Positions 47,801 through 59,622 of a DNA stretch of 64,000 nt are shown piece by piece. The translations under genes were made by a program, and so were the position numbers. Below the pieces are notes generated by a model. It had not been told where the DNA came from, made no database searches, and saw only the letters and a list, made by a program, of their open reading frames with translations. This DNA is from Pteria penguin (lineage: Eukaryota; Mollusca; Bivalvia; Pterioida; Pteriidae): assembly GCA_035048485.1 (NCBI GenBank), contig CM068583.1:19505341-19569340 (forward strand). The letters run 5' to 3'. Every line of letters starts with the position of its first letter. Position 1 is the stretch's first letter.

Positions 47801-50800
47801 ATTAAACAGAAATTAAAGATAGCTACCACATGTCCAGTGGCAATTGAAAATCTGACATTCAAATTTTCTTTATGACTAAGTACAACCTTTATCTTATAAT
47901 CCCATCTTGAGCACTAAGTAAAGTGTTCAGGGAGAGAAATATTGGTACAGGTCAAATCTTAAGATATCTTATTTTTTTCCATATGATCATTTTTAAACTT
48001 ACTGTGTCTGACACAGGAATTATATGCCTGTAGTAGTGACCTTTGATACCTTGAGATAATATAACTGAGCCATCTCCGGGAAAAATCTCAATACACTTTG
48101 TTGATGTCAGTCGAATGATTCTGTAAAGAGAAAGAGTCTGTAAAACCATATACTTCATCTATCACAAAGCACACATCCAACTTATAAAGGGACAGACTTG
48201 ATGCAGTAGTTAAGTATTTGGTTTGTGGTGCACGCAATACCGGTTCACTTCCCACATTTCGCCACCATATTTAGGAAATTCAGCATTTCCTGCTTCCATG
48301 TGGTGACGTGACTAAAAAGTTGTTGAAAGCAACGTAAAAACCTACAGGTGTTAAAACCCTGCTCAATCAACCATTTTACAAATATAGAATTACATGTCAT
48401 ACTGTAATCCTGAAATATCTTTATATGATCATACTGTGGAAAGAGTGCAGATCTGTAAGGGAGTAAAATTAAACACAAATACCGTATCTCTCCACTGGAG
48501 AAACTGTGTCTGTGAGACTAGAAGAAATACATCAATCTTCAAAACTTGCACTTATTTTTACTTACGCCCATTAAAAATCAAGCATTGTCTTGACTGAAAT
48601 ATGAGGCAGTGATACCATTGGCATTGCTTCCATTGATTTACCATAATTCAAATTAAAATCCAATCCACATGACCACTGAAGACCCTCAAAGACAAAGAAA
48701 GACATTTTAATTACCTGAATATGATTCCCTCCACCATGAGAACCTTTAGTTTTCCCTGTTTGAATGTTGTCAGATTCTCCAAAGGATCCTTGTCCTGGTC
48801 ATAGATATATTTAGTCAGCTGTTTGTGGAGATGTTGCGATGGGCAAGATAGTGGGAGGGGCATGGGAAGGACTGAGATGCATAACTTATCTCGTTCCTTC
48901 ACTGGAATTCTCACCGTTAAGTTACTTTTCTTTGGTATAAAAGGTTGCTTCACTATAAAGAATAATCAAGTATCAAACTGCAATGAAAAGTCAAGTTCTG
49001 TTTTCATTTATCACTTGATTGATTGACCGAATATTGTTTTATGTCACTCCACAGTTGTTTCATGTAGGTGGTGATGGCATATGCCTGATGCATTGCATAC
49101 ATATTTAAACCTTTGCAACAGAATAACCCAAAGCAGTGGGGGATCTTTAATATGCGACACCTACTGTGACACAGGACCTCAGTTTTTACTGTCTTATCCG
49201 AAAGACAGTCAAACAATGGTGCACCCAGGGCAGGAGTCGAACCCGGGATCAGGAGCCGAGCACCTTATGAACTGGCCACACCAGCTTCATTTATCACTTG
49301 AAAAAATATATATGAATTTCATGAAACCCAGTAAGAAATCTTGAGAATGAAAATAGCCCTGTGTAACATTATCAGGAGTGTGTTCCGAATCATAGCAGCT
49401 ACATGTATGTAGTGCTACACAACTGAGCAGACCACTAGGTTTTCCCCTACATAGCACTATCCACGTAAAAAAAAGAAAAAAGGTCAGGTACAAGTAACAA
49501 TATTTTCAAAATTCAAAAATTTTTCTTGTATTTTTCATAAGCTCTCATCCATGTTATAAGATGATACAGACTTGTCCTGCTAGGTAACAGGAGCCTAATT
49601 CATCAGGTTGAAATTATTCATGTAGGTCAGGGAAGGTTTGACATGTTTTCTCTATAAATTTAAATTATTGTCTTATATGTTATTAGCTAAAAAAGGTTCA
49701 TCATAGTTGAATAAAAAGAAAAGATTTGTAGTGAAACTAAATTTGCCTGTTCTATTTGATTTGAAAACCAATATACATGTATCAAACAATACTATTCAGT
49801 TCATCCTTCAATGTTCAAGGAATCAAACTAGAGCACTTTATCTTTATAAAAAACAGAAGACAATTGTGAAATTTATTTACGGTAAGTATTTAATGAATGC
49901 TTGGGAGCTGAGATCCCCTATATCATGATTTCTTTTCTATATCTATACTTTTGCATGTACCTCTCTTTGCATATACATGTATGTCCCATATTTTGTGTCT
50001 CTCCTCCTTATGGGTGATCACTTAATTTATTCAATCTGTGACTTGTATTTTGTTTGTAGTGCATATAAATTTATAATAAACTAATGTGGTTTTTTGTTAA
50101 TAACTAGACTAACTAGAATTGTTCTAATGGGACAAATGCCCCCCAAATAAGGCATAGAACTATATATATGACCAATATTTAAGTTTTGGAGAAGAAGGTG
50201 AAAGTAAAGGCGGTTGTGGAAATTCTTCTTGTATCAGTGTACAGGACTTGTCATACAGAATACACACATGTAAAATGGACTTCCTATCTCTCTATGACTA
50301 TACTTTATCGTCAAAGTTAAAGTTTTTCCAAAAAAAAAAAGACAAGTGACTTGGCCTTTGACCAACGACCCAGTATGAACATTAACCTTTTATACAACTA
50401 AAAGAAATAGCCCGGACAAGATTTTTACTACAGAGTGAATAGTGACCTTGACCTCTGACCCACGACCTTGGTTCAGGGTCATGACACATCGGCATCTCCA
50501 AAGGAACAAATGTACCAAGTATGATCATCATAAATACTTGAGACAAAGTTCAAAGATACGTCTATCCTGATGTGCTTCAAGCAATAAATGCTAACATCTA
50601 CCCACTGAGGTGAAATGTGTTTTATATCATCTTACATGCTTTTTCCTCCAGTTCTTCTCTTTTATCCATGAGAGTCCTAGCAATATTGACTGGGTGACTC
50701 CAAGCGACTGGACACTCATCACAGGAGAAATGCTTTGTTATCCAGGTGTACAACTGTCGACAGCGACCATCTTCATCCACTTCCGTGTTAATGCTGTCAC

Positions 50801-53800
50801 CAGAATCAGATCCTTCATGCAGAGTAGGATGACAAATACTTGCTGATTTAGAATGTCTCTCTACATAGTTTGATATATTTCCACTACTAAACTTCTCCCT
50901 GCTGACAATTTGTTTTTCATTACCTACCAGAGTGGAGTCCATACTTGGGAGTTTGCCTTCTTTTGATTTATTTTCGACATCAAGTGTTTCTAAAAATGAT
51001 CCATCCTGATCATTCGTCATTTTACGTTCGTAGTATTTGAAAGCTGACCTTTTGCCACCGATATCAATAAAATCATCTGCATTTGACTTGACTGCTTCCT
51101 GATTGCTATGACAACCAGTCGGTGTAGAATAACGATTGTATTCTGTCTGACCTACTTTCTCGCCAGGAGATGAGTGACAACTCCTCATTCCACTGACCAC
51201 ACTAATGGGAGACATATTCAGTTCTTCATGTAACTGCTGGCTAAGATGATCTAAAGACCTGGGACTTGGCAATTCCTCAGATCTTGGACTTGCACCTTCT
51301 ACATGTTTGCCATCTTTTGATTTTGTCTTATCATTATACTTCTTTTCCCCTTTACTTAGTTCTGAATTTCCTCCATTTACTGTATGACAATCTACTTCTC
51401 TTCCTTGAACTTCTCCACCAAAATTAATTTTTCTTTCAATTTTAGATTCTACACTCAACTTTTCATCTTTTTCCTTTCTCATATCTGATTTCTCTTTAAG
51501 ACGAGATGACAGTTTTACTTTCTTTTTGTCTTCACTAATTTTTGACAAATAACAGACAGTAAAGTCTTGCCTATGTGGGGAGAGCACAACACTGGCATAT
51601 TCATCCACAGATATTAGCCGTACACCACCATCTGGTAGAAACTCGTAGTTAGAGTCCTCTATTGACTTTGGCCATGCAACATCTTGCACTGTTGCATACA
51701 AATGCTGAAAAATGAAAAAAAAAAACAAATTACATTTTACTCATGTCAATTGTTTAAAGTTTAAACTATGAGGTATATTATATGTGTAACAAGCAGGGTG
51801 AAAAATTTACTACAAGGTATATTGTATGTGTAACAAGCAGGGTGAAAAATTTAAGGCATGAACCTTTCACCTTAGTTTAAACCATGAGGTATGTTGTATG
51901 TGTAACAAGCAAGGTGAAAAACTTATGGCAAGAACCTTTCACCTACTATGCCAATGCTCTAACAATTGAGCTATCTGAGCTAATATCCAAGTCAAACACA
52001 TTCCTCCCCTGCAACTCTGAGGTTTTCAACAAACTTCACAAATCCAAATCCTCATTTCATAGTGCCTTCACATAAACAAGGCCAACTGATGAGAGCTGGT
52101 GTAACCTCAAATTCTGTAAATGCAAGGGTGAAAATTTTATGGTCAGACTGGCATTTGAACCCAGACCCTACACCTACCATGTGGATTCTCTATTAATTTA
52201 ACTGGTATACCAGTGTGCCACATATGTTTGAAGATAAACATGAAAGAACAAGACGCATTTCAAAATTGACTATATGGTTAGCAGGGTACACTTTATATTG
52301 TGACTTATTTGGATATTTATTATATCATAATACTTATTCAGAGAAATCCTTGAAATAGAATTTCTGAAAATAGTTTTGTTAATCTATTTGATGATGAAAT
52401 GCACTAATACATGTATTGTTGGCATTATTATTTTCTAAATGTATAACACTACACTATATTTCCACCTATGCAATTTCCAAGATATAACTGTGTGAAAAAG
52501 CCCCTAACCCGGAGAAAAAAGTACACTAGTAGAGCTTCTTATTAGTGCCTAAATAGGGATCAAACTCAAAAATGACAGACGCGGTAGGCTTCTAGTGTAT
52601 TCTCCTATTTGACCATTGATGCACACGCAAGTATAAACGATCACAGTAGACAAGATACTAAGTTCAACATCAACATTATATAAATAATTACTTTCTCAGA
52701 TAAACAGAACATTGGAATCTATTTAATCTATTTAGTCTTAAATTCAGAAGAGAAGTATGTATATATATTTAATTATTTAAAAGAAATATAACATAAATCA
52801 ATTAGACATACCACTATCTGGTCCTCTGTTACAAGGTCTTTAGAAATAAATGGTCTTTCAGCAAATCTGTTTCGAAAATCTAATGCCTGTATAACTTTGT
52901 ACTTGTAATCTGATGTGACAAATTGGCTTCGCTTATGGACAGATTTCATACCTACAAATATACAAAGAAACAGACATAACTGATAAGTAAAGTAACTCTA
53001 GTTTTGTGATATATTTGTTCTTGTGCAATAGCTATCTATGTGGCATAGTTAGAGTAGAAGGCATACATAAAGTGTGCTCTTTGTTTAAAAAAGCATGTAC
53101 AGCACAATCACTCAATCAGTTAAGTGCTTGGCTTATGATTGAGAGATGTTGGATTTGAATCTTGCTGGTGGCTCATAAGTGTCCAGTCTTTCTGATGAGA
53201 CAATAAAAAGAGAGGTCACATTTCACGAAGAACATAGCACATTATAGATCCCTCACTGCTTTGGACAGGTCCACCATACTGATTTAAATTTCTATGTATT
53301 GCATCACGCAGATGCCGTCACCATATAACTTATAAGCCCAATAATCTTGGAGTGATGTATAACAAGAATCAAACAAACATATTTATGATGAAAAAGAACA
53401 CTCCCCTCTGTTGTTTTGAGTGATTTCACAATTTTCAAAGTGTTTTATAACTGTGTTGAAGTTTTAGTATTTCTTGACATTGAGATCACCTGATAAAGCG
53501 AAAAAAAAAAGGACAGCCATACTTTAGTATGAATAAAAGCAATTATGAATTGGAAGATTTTAAGATGGTCAACACAATAACAAGAAGAGTGTTGTATTTT
53601 GCAGTGAGTATGCTTCCTTTCAGTTGTCATCTACATATATTTTGGAATAATCTACAAAACAACTCTATTATTTAAATGTTCATTACATAAAAGTTCCTGA
53701 TAATTACTTTTAGATACTTAAAAATGAACACAGCTGCATGTTCAGAAGTTAAATCTCACAAATAAATAACTGAATAGATATTCCACAGACCATGGGCAGG

Positions 53801-53938
53801 ATGAAATGTTTCTCCAGGACTTTCATGATGTACGAAAGTTGATCCACAAGGGGCAACTTGTAGACAGGACTGGTCTGCATAACGAACTTCCACAGCATCG
53901 TTAGAGTATAGAACCATCAACTGTGGTATAGTAGACAT
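41827..53938 (-). CDS. C5orf34: Orthologue of human C5orf34, 11 coding exons (about 919 codons)
   Basis: Exons, minus strand: 53791-53938, 52812-52951, 50636-51704, 48715-48952, 48003-48120, 47507-47604, 45953-46016, 45159-45356, 43840-43970, 43262-43363 and 41827-42278. Phases agree up to exon 10. The exon 10/11 junction is off by one base, so a small exon or another splice site there was missed. The start ATG (53938) follows an in-frame TAG. Order matches the human protein: N-terminal MVLYSNDAVEVRYADQSCLQ and APCGSTF; ALDFRNRF; VAWPKSIED and QDFTVCYLSKI; TWITKHFSCDECPVAW; LPLSCPSQHLHK; IEIFPGDGSVI; TYSVKSLPPTPPGAPY; VCCWK; GYGRFSAFSSGHVRILFED; LGFCKLLLPNGQYQIV; and C-terminal SKVINDIDDIL. 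It is longer than the human protein (638 aa), mostly from a polar, probably disordered insert in exon 3 (about residues 160-410). Its molecular function is not established. N-terminal segments look polo-box-like to me, which is inference only. Confidence 0.93.
42279..43261. other. C5orf34 intron with a probably missed small exon
   Basis: Exon 10 leaves two codon bases and exon 11 needs one, so either a small exon of length 3n+2 lies here or one splice site is chosen wrongly. No clear candidate was seen. The 141-codon plus-strand frame at 42350 is hydrophobic and unsupported. Confidence 0.5.
43418..43697 (-). mobile_element. tRNA-derived SINE, copy D
   Basis: In a C5orf34 intron, same sense as the gene. 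Flanked by the perfect 13-bp duplication TAATATTTTGTGG (43405-43417 and 43698-43710). Tail ATTGATTGATTGATTAATT at the low end, tRNA-like head at the high end (A-box region CACTAGGCCACG on the plus strand). The GATTTAAC-free body is close to copy B. Confidence 0.9.
44482..45000. mobile_element. 519-bp inverted-repeat element (hAT-like MITE)
   Basis: Ends are inverted: left CAGTCTTTCCGAAAACTTTT ... CACTAGCC, right GGCTAGTGAGTTTTGGGTAA ... GACTG. Flanked by TATTAT on both sides (44476-44481 and 45001-45006). CTAGCC motifs are repeated in both halves. No open frame. It lies in a C5orf34 intron. The CAG terminus suggests hAT, but the clear duplication is 6 bp instead of 8, so the superfamily is uncertain. 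Confidence 0.78.
46017..47506. other. C5orf34 intron 6
   Basis: No exon-like segment or SINE seen. GACAGCAGACAGACACCAAA near 47330 is a dispersed-repeat tail, preceded from about 47150 by sequence of the type found in the element at 54765. Confidence 0.5.
48190..48370 (+). mobile_element. Degraded SINE of the second family
   Basis: GACTTGATGCAGTAGTTAAG (A-box region), ATACCGGTTCACTTCC (B-box region), TTCCTGCTTCCATG and GTTGTTGAAAGCAACGTAAAA follow the same order as 19694-19864 with many changes. It is in a C5orf34 intron, opposite to the gene. Confidence 0.65.
49019..49285 (-). mobile_element. tRNA-derived SINE, copy E
   Basis: In a C5orf34 intron, same sense as the gene. Flanked by the perfect 16-bp duplication TTCATTTATCACTTGA (49003-49018 and 49286-49301). 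B box on the minus strand is GGGTTCGACTCC; the body shows AAGCAGTGGGGGATCTTTAA on the plus strand. Confidence 0.9.
49302..50635. other. C5orf34 intron 3, remainder
   Basis: AGAATTGTTCTAATGGGACA followed by AATGCCCCCCAAATAAGGCA (about 50115-50155) and the TTGACCTCTGACCCACGACC stretch (about 50450) look like an unrelated dispersed element ending near 50580. No exon was recognised. Confidence 0.45.
51745..52200 (-). repeat. Direct repeats and degraded tRNA-derived SINE heads
   Basis: GTGTAACAAGCAGGGTGAAA occurs at about 51784, 51829 and (with A for G) 51899. On the minus strand AGATAGCTCAATTGTTAGAG (near 51978) has an A-box form, and GGTCTGGGTTCAAATGCCAG (near 52163) a B-box form. They resemble the head at 63664-63750. 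Located in C5orf34 intron 2. Confidence 0.5.
53090..53375 (+). mobile_element. Degraded tRNA-derived SINE, copy F, plus strand
   Basis: Plus-strand head CAATCAGTTAAGTGCTTGGC with B-box-like TGGATTTGAATCTTG, then TTTCTGATGAGACAATAAAA, GATCCCTCACTGCTTTGGAC and GATGCCGTCACCATATAACT, in the same order as the reversed copies A-E. No clear target duplication. Located in C5orf34 intron 1. Confidence 0.65.
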
Positions 53939-54489
53939 GATCAGGAGATCAACATGCTTCCGAAACACCTAGGTAGTTCTCACAGCACACTCTCTCCCTT
54001 CAGATTACCATAAATTGGGTACGCTGAAAATGTAATAATGAAAAATCAGGTTAGATACAACATGTAGAACAAAATATTTAATCTTAGTCTGTATTCTAAC
54101 AAGACACCAGAGATTTGTGAGTTTAACACTCTAATTGTTTTTTCACCATGTAACTTTACACCTAAACACATGCACAGTAATGACCATACACATTAAAAGG
54201 TGTTCAAATTGAATTCAATGTATTGATGTTACTTCTCTACCATACCATAATTCAGGGAAAATAGCTGTATCATTCAGATTCATACCAGTAGAGCCAGCAT
54301 ATCTTATTCAACAAATCTTTCTCGTATTAATTTCATCTCACATAAAATACCAAGCATACCGGTATTGTCGCTCAAAGCTGGATCATTCTATTGTGACGTA
54401 ACCATCCAAGCGTTAACATCACAACTTAAAGTTTGGCAAAATATAGTTTGTTGGACATGAGGCCCTATATACTATATAAGATATGAGAT

Positions 54490-54660
54490 TCTTAAATAAG
54501 ATGCTTGGTGTGTAATTGGGAGGTCCTGGGTTTAAACCCCGCCAGAGGCTCAACAGCATCCTGTCCTTTGGCTGAGACAGTGAGGTCCTGGATCACAATA
54601 GTAGCACAGAAAAGATCCCTCATTGCTTTGGATGTAACTACTGCTGAAGATGTTTAAATA
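54490..54660 (+). mobile_element. Truncated tRNA-derived SINE fragment
   Basis: Shares GGGTTTAAACCCCGC (B-box region), TGTCCTTTGGCTGAGACAGT and AGATCCCTCATTGCTTTGGA with the SINE family; the 3' half is missing. It lies upstream of C5orf34. The surrounding 53939-54489 should include the C5orf34 promoter, but no specific element is recognisable. Confidence 0.5.
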
Positions 54661-54764
54661 TGATACAGGTTCTCAAGGTACGATAAGTATCACAATACTA
54701 AAACAATGACATAGTACTTGGGGCGATACACTTTCTAAGTAAAACAAAATCAATGCCAACATAG

Positions 54765-55725
54765 CATATGCCCCCCCCCCCCCCCCCCTGGTTATTTTTG
54801 TAACATGGGCATAACTCACATGACCACATTAGAGGTCATCTAGTCCTCATAATCGTCCATAAACAAAATTTTTCCATTCAAAAGTTTTCATAACTTTGCA
54901 TAATAAAGTTTGACCTAGATATCTTCATGATGTACCTTTATACCAAAAATTCAATATCTATATCCATTTCTGAGATAATGAGCTGAAACTGCATATTTTA
55001 AAAAATTTTCAAAGTCCAAAGGGGATAACTCTGACAAAAATAATTGAACCATATCTAAATTATACCTTATTAACTTGACCTAGATATTCTTAAGATGTAT
55101 CTGTATACCAAATATCAATTCAATATATCTAGCTGTTCTTTAGAAAATGAAAAGAACTGCTAATTTTGAGAAATTTTCCGAGGCCAAGGAGGATACCTCT
55201 CACAAAAATTATTGAACCATAACCAAATTTGAAATGGACATAAATCAGGGACACATATATACATCCCTGCCTAAATCTTCTTTAGATGTATTAGTATGTC
55301 AAATATAAATTCAATGTCTTTATTGGTTCCAGAGATAATGTGCGGAAACTGCTACTTTAAAGAAATTTTCTAAGTCCAAGGGAAATAACTCTGACAAAAA
55401 TTATTGAACCATAACCAAATTTGTTCTTGACCTAGATATACTTAAGATGTATCTGTATCCAAAATATCAGTTCAATATGCAAAGTTTCAATTCAATATCT
55501 CTATCCTTTCCTGGGATAATGAGCAGAAACTGCAAATTTTCATATCAAAATTTATTAAACAATAATTAAGTTTGAACTTTACCTTGAGATATATCTGTAC
55601 ACCAAATATCATTTCAATATCTTTATTGGTTCCAGAGATATATAATGAGTGGAAATTTTAAATGGACTGACCGACCAACAGCAGCAAAGCAATATGCCCC
55701 TCCTTCTTCGAAGGGGGGCATAAAA
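54765..55725. mobile_element. Non-coding dispersed element, internally repeated, with hairpin end
   Basis: Starts near AGCATATGCCCCC (C run) and ends with the hairpin ATGCCCCTCCTTCTTCGAAG followed by GGGGGCATAAA. Inside, units of about 170-180 bp carry TTGACCTAGATATnCTTAAG, ATGTATCTGTATACCAAATA and AACTCTGACAAAAATTATTG at least five times. No coding frame. Confidence 0.6.
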
Positions 55726-55782
55726 ATGAGGTTTATGCTTGATTGCATTGTTTTCATGAAGTATCTATACACAGCCATTAAG

Positions 55783-58365
55783 AAACAAGAGGCCCAAGTG
55801 GGCCTATATCGCTCACCTGAGTACCTAGATTATCAGTCATGCATGAAGGAAGAATTCATTTATTTTTGCATTAATGTGACTAAGTCAACACAGATGTTGA
55901 AAATATGTCAAATTTTATTTCAGGCTAGAATAAAAAACAACACTTTTTTGCACATCCATTCAGGTGATTTTGATATTAAGCATTTCCTTTGTCTCTGCAA
56001 GAAGTCATTCAGGGCAACAAGTTAGTCATTTCTTTAGGTGGGGCCTTTTGTTGACTGATTTCAAGTCTGGGTCATGAACAACAATTGTTTCAAATATTGT
56101 CCAGATCTAACTTAAAATTGCCTAATTTCATATGTTGAGTGTTGAGAAACATCTAAAAACTTATTTAGGTGTGTAAAGAAATGAAAAAAAAATTTTGACC
56201 ACAGCTGGATTTGAACCGCTACTCTCCATATTTCAATTACCAAGTGGTATATGTACTATTGTGAGAACTGCTTTTTAGACATGGTGGCATTATCTGTTAA
56301 CCAATTTGGATGAAATTTACCAAATTGATAGAGGACTTTTAGTACTTCATGTATTCCATGTTTCATTAAAATCTTTCATGTGGTATAACAGCAGAAGTGA
56401 AAAATGTGATTGAATTGTTCGTATACACCCTCATTTGGAAGTCTTAAAAAATTCATAGAAAATCCAAAAATTGAGATATTGACAAAATTCTTTCAAAGTA
56501 ACAATCCTTACCATAATTATGATCACAATAGTCCATAAGAAATCATCATTATCAATTAACTAGGAAATATGACACTTTTTTTCTGCATTGAATCACCAAG
56601 TCCAAAGAAATGTCGAAAAAAAATTCTAAAATTTGATTTTGGAAGGAAACCAAAATGACAATACATCTTCACTCATCCCTCTAGATCATTTCTATGCATT
56701 CTGTTTGTCTCTGTATACAGCCCGTATGAAAAAGAATATTGTTAAAGGAGGGAACTCTTTTGTGACCTACTCTTGACTATGGTGGTGCCACCTGTAAAGA
56801 GGTCTGGAAGAAAACAACAGAATTTGAAGAGGATCATAAGTGACTTATTTCTACCAAGATTTATTAAAATCCTTCAAACAGTTTTGTAGAAAAAGTTGAA
56901 AATGTCAAAACTCCCCCCCCCCCCCCCTTTTTTTTTCATTTGGAAGTCTTAAACGTAAAATTCCTAATTTCATATGTTGAGTGTTGAGAAACATCTAAAA
57001 ACTTATTTAGATGTGTAAAAAAAAAAAAAAAATTTTTTGACCACAGCTGGATTTGAACCGCTACTCTCCATATTTCAATTACCAAGTGGTATATGTACCA
57101 TTGTGAGAACTACTTTTAGACATGGTGGCATTATCTGTTAACCAATTTGGATGATCCGCACAAAAAACAAAACCTTTGAAAAGGACTATTAGTACTTGCA
57201 TCCTACCCAGTTTTATCACAATCCTTCAAGTTGTTCTGTAGATCAAGTTGAAGATGTGAAAAATGGTCCCCCCCCCCCCCTTTTCTTTGGAAGTCTTAAA
57301 AAATTCATAAAAAATTCAAAAACATCGAGATATTGAAAAAAAAATTCCTTCGCACCAGCATTCCTTACCATAGAAATGATTAAATGAAACCAAATGAATG
57401 CATCAATGTTTATCAATTAACTGAAAATAATAACTCTTTAATGCTTATTGAAAATAACAAAGTCAAAATAAAAATGAAAAAACGTCAAAAATTTGATTTC
57501 GGAATGGACCAAACAATATCAACCCTTCTTCCCATATGCCTCTAAATCATTAGTTATAAGCAGTCGGTTTGTCGCTGTATGCACCCGATCTGGAGAAGAA
57601 GATGTTTGTCCAAAGGAGTGTACCCTCTGTGACTACTTTTGTCTGTGGTGGTGCCACCCCTGTTCATGGATCCTGACAAAGATCCCGAACCACATTTGTC
57701 GGGGACCTTGAGTATTTGATGCATGCCAAGTTTCATTGAATTCCAGCTAGTGGTTCCGAAGAAAAAGTTCAAACTGTGAAATGTTTACACCAATTATCCC
57801 ACCCCCCTTTTTCTTGAAAGTCATAAAAAATTCATAAAAAATCCAAAACATAAAATATTGAAAAATTTTCTTCGCAGTAGTATTTCTTACCATCAAAATG
57901 ATCAAATTAAACCAAATTAATGCATCAATGTTTACTAAAAGAAAAAAATACCTCTTTTCTGCATTAAAAATACCAAGGACAAAAAAAACGTCAAAAATTT
58001 GATTTCGGAACGGAACCAAAAATAACAACACTTCTTCACACATCCCTCTAGATCATTCCTATGCATTCGGTTTGTCTCTGTATTGGTCTGAGAAGAGAAG
58101 TTTGTCAAAGGAGGGTACCCTCTTTGACCTACTTTTGCCTGTGGTGGCGCCACCTGTTGATGAATCCGAACGAAAAACAACAACACTTGTAGGGGACCAT
58201 GAGTACTACATGCTTATCAAGTTTCATCAAATTCTGTTCTGTGGTTCTGGAGAAGAAGTAGAAAATGTGAAAAGTTAACGACGGACGACAGACGACGGCC
58301 GACAGACGACGGACGGTGATTGATCACAATAGCTCACTTGAGCCTTTGGCTCAGGTGAGCTAAAA
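55783..58365. mobile_element. Long non-coding repeat element (about 2.6 kb) ending in a hairpin
   Basis: Starts AAACAAGAGGCCCAAGTGGG then ATATCGCTCACCTGAG, and ends AGCTCACTTGAGCCTTTGGC followed by TCAGGTGAGCTAAAA, a terminal hairpin that also pairs with the start. Four diverged internal units (about 56040, 56760, 57150 and 57560 onward) share GATTTnGGAATGGACC, ATCCCTCTAGATCAT, GTCTCTGTAT and ACTnTTGTCTGTGGTGGCGC. A tRNA-like B box (minus strand, GCGGTTCAAATCCAGC) appears twice, near 56205 and 57047. The end GACGACAGACGACGGCC is typical of such repeats. It has no long frame. Confidence 0.65.
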
Positions 58366-59520
58366 AGATGTACATAACTTAAACTACAATGAATTACAAA
58401 TAGATACAAAAACACAAACAAAATAATTTGATAATTTATTTATAATTTTTTTGCATGATTATATTTCTGTTTGGAATTTTTATATATAAATTTGTTAAAT
58501 CGTTACAGATTCTTATAAAGAAAAAATTGCTGTATCGTTGCCATATTTTTTACCTCCTTCCTGTCTCATATATCATATCATTACCTCTGTATCACAATAC
58601 ATGTATATCATATCACAATATATCGTTGTATCCCTATCTGTTGCATTAGACCATTTCTATGCATTGTATTGGGCAGACATCCTCACCATATAAAAGCAAT
58701 AACTTGGGTGAGACATAGTCACTGAATTGTGAAAAGGATAAGTGACACCACGTCTGGGACATAAAACAAAAAACTGTTAGTTTGAATCTGTGTGAGTTCA
58801 ATGAAAGAGACTTCTGATTGGCAAAAAAGAACACTGAAAGTGGTCTTTCAAACAAACACTATATATGAATCATGGTAAATTAAAAAAACTGTGACCGTTA
58901 ATTTATGTGCTTATTTTATGTTTTGTAACGATGGGACATCAATTTTGTCTTTCCAAACTGTAAATGGACAAAACTGACAAATATGTTGAGTCTAAATGAA
59001 TGGGTGGGATAGTGTGATAGGTAAATCTATACTGGAGTAGTGTGTCGCTATGTTTCATTGTAACCATAAAGAATCTGTCTCATGTTCGTAGTTTGCAATA
59101 GTGATGTCATTAGTGACTATCAGCATTCTTTGTCACTTTACATTTTTGACTCTTATTAATGATGTAAATATTCCTCCAATTTTTCATGATAAGTAATAGT
59201 TTTTACATTCTTTTGTCTTTTCAAGATAAATAAACTTCAGTACCCCGTAATCTATTAAAATTGATACATGTATACATGTAGGCTAGAGGATATAATATTA
59301 ACTATTTTAAACAGATTTACCGTATATACTCGCATATAAGTCGACCCACGTATAAGTCGGGGGTACGTTTTGGAGCTCAAATTCTGGGATTTGCCGTTGA
59401 TCCGCATATAACACGGTTATAATTTTTGAGTGAACAGCCTGTACATGTTAAATGACATTCATTCCTAGAAATGTATACAAAGGCTTGGGAGAATTTTTCT
59501 GCTCTGATGATCGTGTGCAA
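58366..59520. other. Intergenic
   Basis: AT-rich. TTACCGTATATACTCGCATA and AAGTCGACCCACGTATAAGT at about 59327-59360 look like the end of a DNA transposon. No gene. Confidence 0.4.
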
Positions 59521-59522
59521 TC

Positions 59523-59622
59523 CAATCTAATTAAAATTCGATCTCTATTTTGCTCCCGTACTGCGTGTTGCATGTGACACGCAGTACGGGAGCAAAATAA
59601 AGATCGAATTTTAATTAGATTG
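59523..59622. repeat. Long hairpin, 46-bp arms
   Basis: CAATCTAATTAAAATTCGAT through TTTGCTCCCGTACTGCGTGT on the left is repeated inverted on the right (ACGCAGTACGGGAGC ... ATCGAATTTTAATTAGATTG) with a single mismatch and a loop of about 10 bases. Confidence 0.85.
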
